Below, piece after piece: positions 2,539 to 5,345 of a stretch of DNA of 5,345 nucleotides. Numbering within the stretch: the first letter of the stretch is position 1; each line of letters begins with the position of its first letter. This DNA comes from Chloroflexota bacterium. Lineage in GTDB: Bacteria > Chloroflexota > Limnocylindria > Limnocylindrales > CSP1-4. The notes under the pieces were generated by a model. That model ran no database searches. It saw only the letters and a program-made list of their open reading frames with translations, and was not told the origin of the DNA. The translations under genes were made by a program, and so were the position numbers. Location: assembly GCA_003157175.1 (NCBI GenBank), contig PMIQ01000164.1, positions 9,515 through 14,859 on the forward strand, given 5' to 3'.

Positions 2539-5345
2539 ATGCCCGTCAATCGCCGATCCCCAACTCAACCGAGGGCCCGCGCCGCGAGCGACACCGCCGC
2601 GATGAACGCCGCCGTGCATGCCGAGCCCAGGGCCGTTGGTACGGGCGGCACCGCCGATCCGCTTTCGCGGGAGGTGAAGCTCCTCGGCGCGCTGCTGGGC
2701 CAGGTGATCGCGGAGCAGGGCGGCCCGCAGCTGCTCGAGCTGGTCGAACGGAGCCGCCTTCGCTCGATCGCTTTCCGCGAGGCAGGCGACGAGGGAGCCC
2801 ACGAAGCACTCGCGACCGAGCTGGAGTCGCTTGCCATCGACGAGGCCGAGGCGCTGGCCAACGCATTCAGCCTGTATTTCCAGCTCGTCAATCTGTGCGA
2901 GGAGCGCGACCAGGTTCGTCAGCTCAATCGAGCCCAGAGGTCGGCCAGGCCCGACGAAGGCTCCCCGGATGCGGCGATCGACTGGCTCCGCGAGCGCGAC
3001 TGGTCGACCGATCGGATCGAGGAGCTGCTGCGGCGGTTGCGTATCACGCCGGTACTGACCGCCCATCCCACTGAAGCCCGCCGGCGCACGATGCTGACCG
3101 CGCTGCGGCGCTGCTACCGGCTTCTCGAACAGCTCGACGATCCTCGGCTTGGCGCCGAGGACGAGGCCGAGATCAAGAGCAAGCTGCGCGAGGAGATCAG
3201 CCTGCTGTGGCGGACCTCTTCGGTGCGGAAGACCGCCCCGACCCCGATCGACGAGGTCCGGACAGCCCTGGCCTTCTTCGACGAAACGCTCTTCCGGGCC
3301 GTGCCGCGCATTTACAGGGCCTTCGATCGCGCGATGGACCGAGCCAGGATCGGAGGCCGCGGGAACCGCGCCGGTGGGCTCGCCGGCGACGCCGGACTGA
3401 GCGGGACGCGGCCGCCGCGAGCATCGGCCTTCTTGCGCTGGGGCTCGTGGATCGGGGGCGATCGCGACGGCAATCCGGCGGTCACCGCGGAGCTGACTCG
3501 CCAGGTGCCGCGCATCCATGCCGACCACGTCCTGCGCGGCTACGAGGCGGTCGCGACAAGGCTCCTCTCGACGCTCTCGGTTCAGATCTCACGCGAGGGG
3601 ATCCACTCCGAGTTCGAGAATCGGCTGGCGCGCGACGCCGAGGAACTGCCCGAGACGATGCGCGATCTGGCGCGCCGCTTCCCCGACGAGCCGTATCGAC
3701 GCCGCATGGGCGCGATCGCCGAACGGTTGCGGCGCACTCGCTGGTACCTCACCGAAGAAGCGGGATCGGTGGCCGGGCACTACGAGACCACTGAGCAGCT
3801 GATCGAAGAGCTGGCCGAGATCCAGGCCTGGCTGGTCGCCGACGGACTGCCGCGCGTCGCCTACGGCGAGATCCAGGACTTCCGCTGGCAGGTCGAGACG
3901 TTCGGCTTCCATCTCGCCACGCTCGAGATCCGCCAGCACTCCGAAGTCCATGCGGCGGCGCTTCACGCGCTCCTCCACAGCCGTGGCATGAACTCGCCCG
4001 ATCTGGCCCGCGAGCTGGTCCCCGGCATCTCTCCGGGCGAGGTCCTGGCCACTTTCCGCGCCGTGGCCGCGATCCAGCGGCGGTTCGGCGAGGACGCCTG
4101 CCACCGCTACGTGGTCAGCTTCGCCCGAACCGCGGACGACGTCATGGCCGTCCTCCAGCTGGCCGACATGGCGGCCAGCGGAATCGTCCCGACGGTGGCC
4201 ACGGCTGGCTTCGTTCGCGGCCAGGCCAACCTAGATGTCGTGCCGCTCTTCGAATCGGCGGACGCACTCGAGAGCTGCGGCGAGGTCCTTGAGCAGCTTC
4301 TGGCCAACCCGGATTACCGGCATCACCTGGAATCGCGGGGCAACCGTCAGGAAGTCATGCTCGGCTACTCCGACTCGAACAAGGAGTCGGGCTTCCTCGC
4401 GGCAGTGTGGATGCTCTACCGGGCCCAATCGCGCCTGGCCGACGTGGCTCGCCGCAACGGTATCGAGCTGACCCTCTTCCACGGTCGAGGCGGCGCCATC
4501 GGCCGCGGCGGCGGCCCCACGAACCGGGCCATCCTGGCGCAGGCCCCGCGCTCGATCGACGGCCGCTTCAAGATGACCGAGCAGGGCGAGACGGTCGCGG
4601 CTAACTACTCCAACCCCGCCCTCGCCGAGCACCACCTGGAGCTGGTTGCCAGCGCGGCGATCATCGCGTCGACTCCCGAGCACGACGACTGCGTGGCCGA
4701 GGTGGACGGCCGCGGCAAGGCGCTCATGGACGAGCTGGCCGCCCGCGCCCGCGATGCCTATCGCTCGCTGGTGTACGACGAGCCTGGGTTCCCGGAGTTC
4801 TTCCGGGCCGCGACGCCCGTGATGGAGCTTTCGGCGATGGCCCTGGGGTCGCGACCGGCGCGCCGCGGCAGCGTCGAGCCGCCGCGGCGGCTCTCCCAGC
4901 CGGCCTGGGTCATTGAGCCGACTACACCGGCGCCGGGCATCGAATCGCTGCGGGCGATTCCGTGGGTCTTCTCGTGGTCGCAGGCGCGGATCGGGCTGCC
5001 GGCCTGGTACGGCCTCGGCTCCGCTCTCAAAGCGCACCGGCGGACCCACGGCACCAGGTCCACGGAGAAACTGGCCACGCTCTATCGTGATTGGCCGTTC
5101 CTCTCGAGTGCCTTCGACAACGCCGAGCTCATCCTGTATCGGTCCGAGCCGCAGATCTCGAGCCTCTACGCCGCGCTCGCCGACACGCCGACCGGGAAGC
5201 GGCTGTGGGACCGCATCCGGGCCGAGCACGCGCTCTCGGTCGAGGAGCTGGCCAGGGTGACCGGCCACCAGGAGCTGCTCGAGACCGATCCGGCGGTCCG
5301 ACGCTCGATCCGGCTGCGCCGGCCGTACATCGACCCGCTGTCGCA
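2539..5345 (+). CDS. ppc: Phosphoenolpyruvate carboxylase, C-terminus cut by the window edge
   Basis: Catalyses PEP plus bicarbonate to oxaloacetate plus phosphate, the cytoplasmic anaplerotic feed to the TCA cycle. It is open for 935 codons from ATG 2539 to the window edge; the conserved C-terminus (about 45-50 residues) is missing. Motifs in order, with E. coli equivalents from memory: LTAHPTE with catalytic His176 (His138), SWIGGDRDGNP (about 302-312), LEIRQ with Arg465 (Arg396), Glu572 (Glu506), GYSDSNK with Asp612 and Lys615 (Asp543, Lys546), FHGRGGAIGRGGGPT with Arg650 and Arg656 (Arg581, Arg587), GSRPARR with Arg772 (Arg699), and LRAIPW with Arg805 (Arg713). All catalytic residues are kept. 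Aspartate-effector Lys773 corresponds to Arg868 here; Arg832 is kept as Arg927. The active-site loop (about 778-797) is enlarged, and a Gly/Arg-rich linker lies at about 272-294. ATG 2539 is the first start after an in-frame TAG (2428). The first 39 residues are low complexity, so ATG 2602 (residue 22) is a real alternative. Confidence 0.97.
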   Translation, partial: MPVNRRSPTQPRARAASDTAAMNAAVHAEPRAVGTGGTADPLSREVKLLGALLGQVIAEQGGPQLLELVERSRLRSIAFREAGDEGAHEALATELESLAIDEAEALANAFSLYFQLVNLCEERDQVRQLNRAQRSARPDEGSPDAAIDWLRERDWSTDRIEELLRRLRITPVLTAHPTEARRRTMLTALRRCYRLLEQLDDPRLGAEDEAEIKSKLREEISLLWRTSSVRKTAPTPIDEVRTALAFFDETLFRAVPRIYRAFDRAMDRARIGGRGNRAGGLAGDAGLSGTRPPRASAFLRWGSWIGGDRDGNPAVTAELTRQVPRIHADHVLRGYEAVATRLLSTLSVQISREGIHSEFENRLARDAEELPETMRDLARRFPDEPYRRRMGAIAERLRRTRWYLTEEAGSVAGHYETTEQLIEELAEIQAWLVADGLPRVAYGEIQDFRWQVETFGFHLATLEIRQHSEVHAAALHALLHSRGMNSPDLARELVPGISPGEVLATFRAVAAIQRRFGEDACHRYVVSFARTADDVMAVLQLADMAASGIVPTVATAGFVRGQANLDVVPLFESADALESCGEVLEQLLANPDYRHHLESRGNRQEVMLGYSDSNKESGFLAAVWMLYRAQSRLADVARRNGIELTLFHGRGGAIGRGGGPTNRAILAQAPRSIDGRFKMTEQGETVAANYSNPALAEHHLELVASAAIIASTPEHDDCVAEVDGRGKALMDELAARARDAYRSLVYDEPGFPEFFRAATPVMELSAMALGSRPARRGSVEPPRRLSQPAWVIEPTTPAPGIESLRAIPWVFSWSQARIGLPAWYGLGSALKAHRRTHGTRSTEKLATLYRDWPFLSSAFDNAELILYRSEPQISSLYAALADTPTGKRLWDRIRAEHALSVEELARVTGHQELLETDPAVRRSIRLRRPYIDPLS

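Noticed and set aside
2106..3074. 322-residue plus-strand open frame overlapping the ppc start
   Set aside because: It is frame-shifted relative to ppc, extremely Arg/Gly/Ala-rich, and its second half is out-of-frame ppc.
2338..3528. 396-residue minus-strand open frame across the ppc promoter and 5' part
   Set aside because: It overlaps the strongly supported ppc coding sequence including the HPTE motif, and its sequence looks like a codon shadow.
4231..5268. 345-residue minus-strand open frame inside ppc
   Set aside because: It is antisense to conserved ppc motifs, has Arg/Gly/Pro-rich shadow composition and no recognisable domain. Long antisense frames are expected opposite GC-rich genes.

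Overview
The window is a GC-rich bacterial chromosomal stretch with long spurious antisense ORFs. It looks like Chloroflexota or a high-GC Gram-positive relative. That assignment is inference from base composition, the protein style and apparent leaderless starts; no marker gene in the window settles it.

Layout, left to right. Bases 1-189 (+) hold the last 62 codons of a membrane protein ending in a transmembrane helix. Facing it is a small acidic hypothetical protein (326-562, -), and the convergent gap between them can fold into a compact branched structure. After a 263-base gap with an inverted repeat comes an uncharacterised 208-residue protein (826-1452, -). Its upstream gap holds short GC-rich tandem repeats. 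Next is a DCC-family (DUF393) thiol-disulfide oxidoreductase-like protein with a CxxC motif (1651-2133, -). A 405-base divergent gap separates it from the main gene, phosphoenolpyruvate carboxylase (ppc, 2539 to beyond the right edge, +), which lacks only about its last 45-50 codons.

The only clear metabolic function is PEP carboxylase, which makes oxaloacetate from PEP and bicarbonate to refill the TCA cycle. All the catalytic residues I could place by aligning to remembered E. coli numbering are present. Two departures stand out: the active-site mobile loop is about 19 residues longer, and an aspartate-effector lysine is replaced by arginine. The three minus-strand genes share a direction, but the gaps of 263 and 198 bases argue against a tight operon. 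Three of the four visible gene starts have a TANNNT hexamer 6-9 bases upstream and little or no Shine-Dalgarno, consistent with leaderless transcription.

I see no phage, transposon, CRISPR, toxin-antitoxin or biosynthetic cluster, and no convincing new multi-gene system. The second-look items are the ppc variations, the start-site pattern and two foldable intergenic elements.
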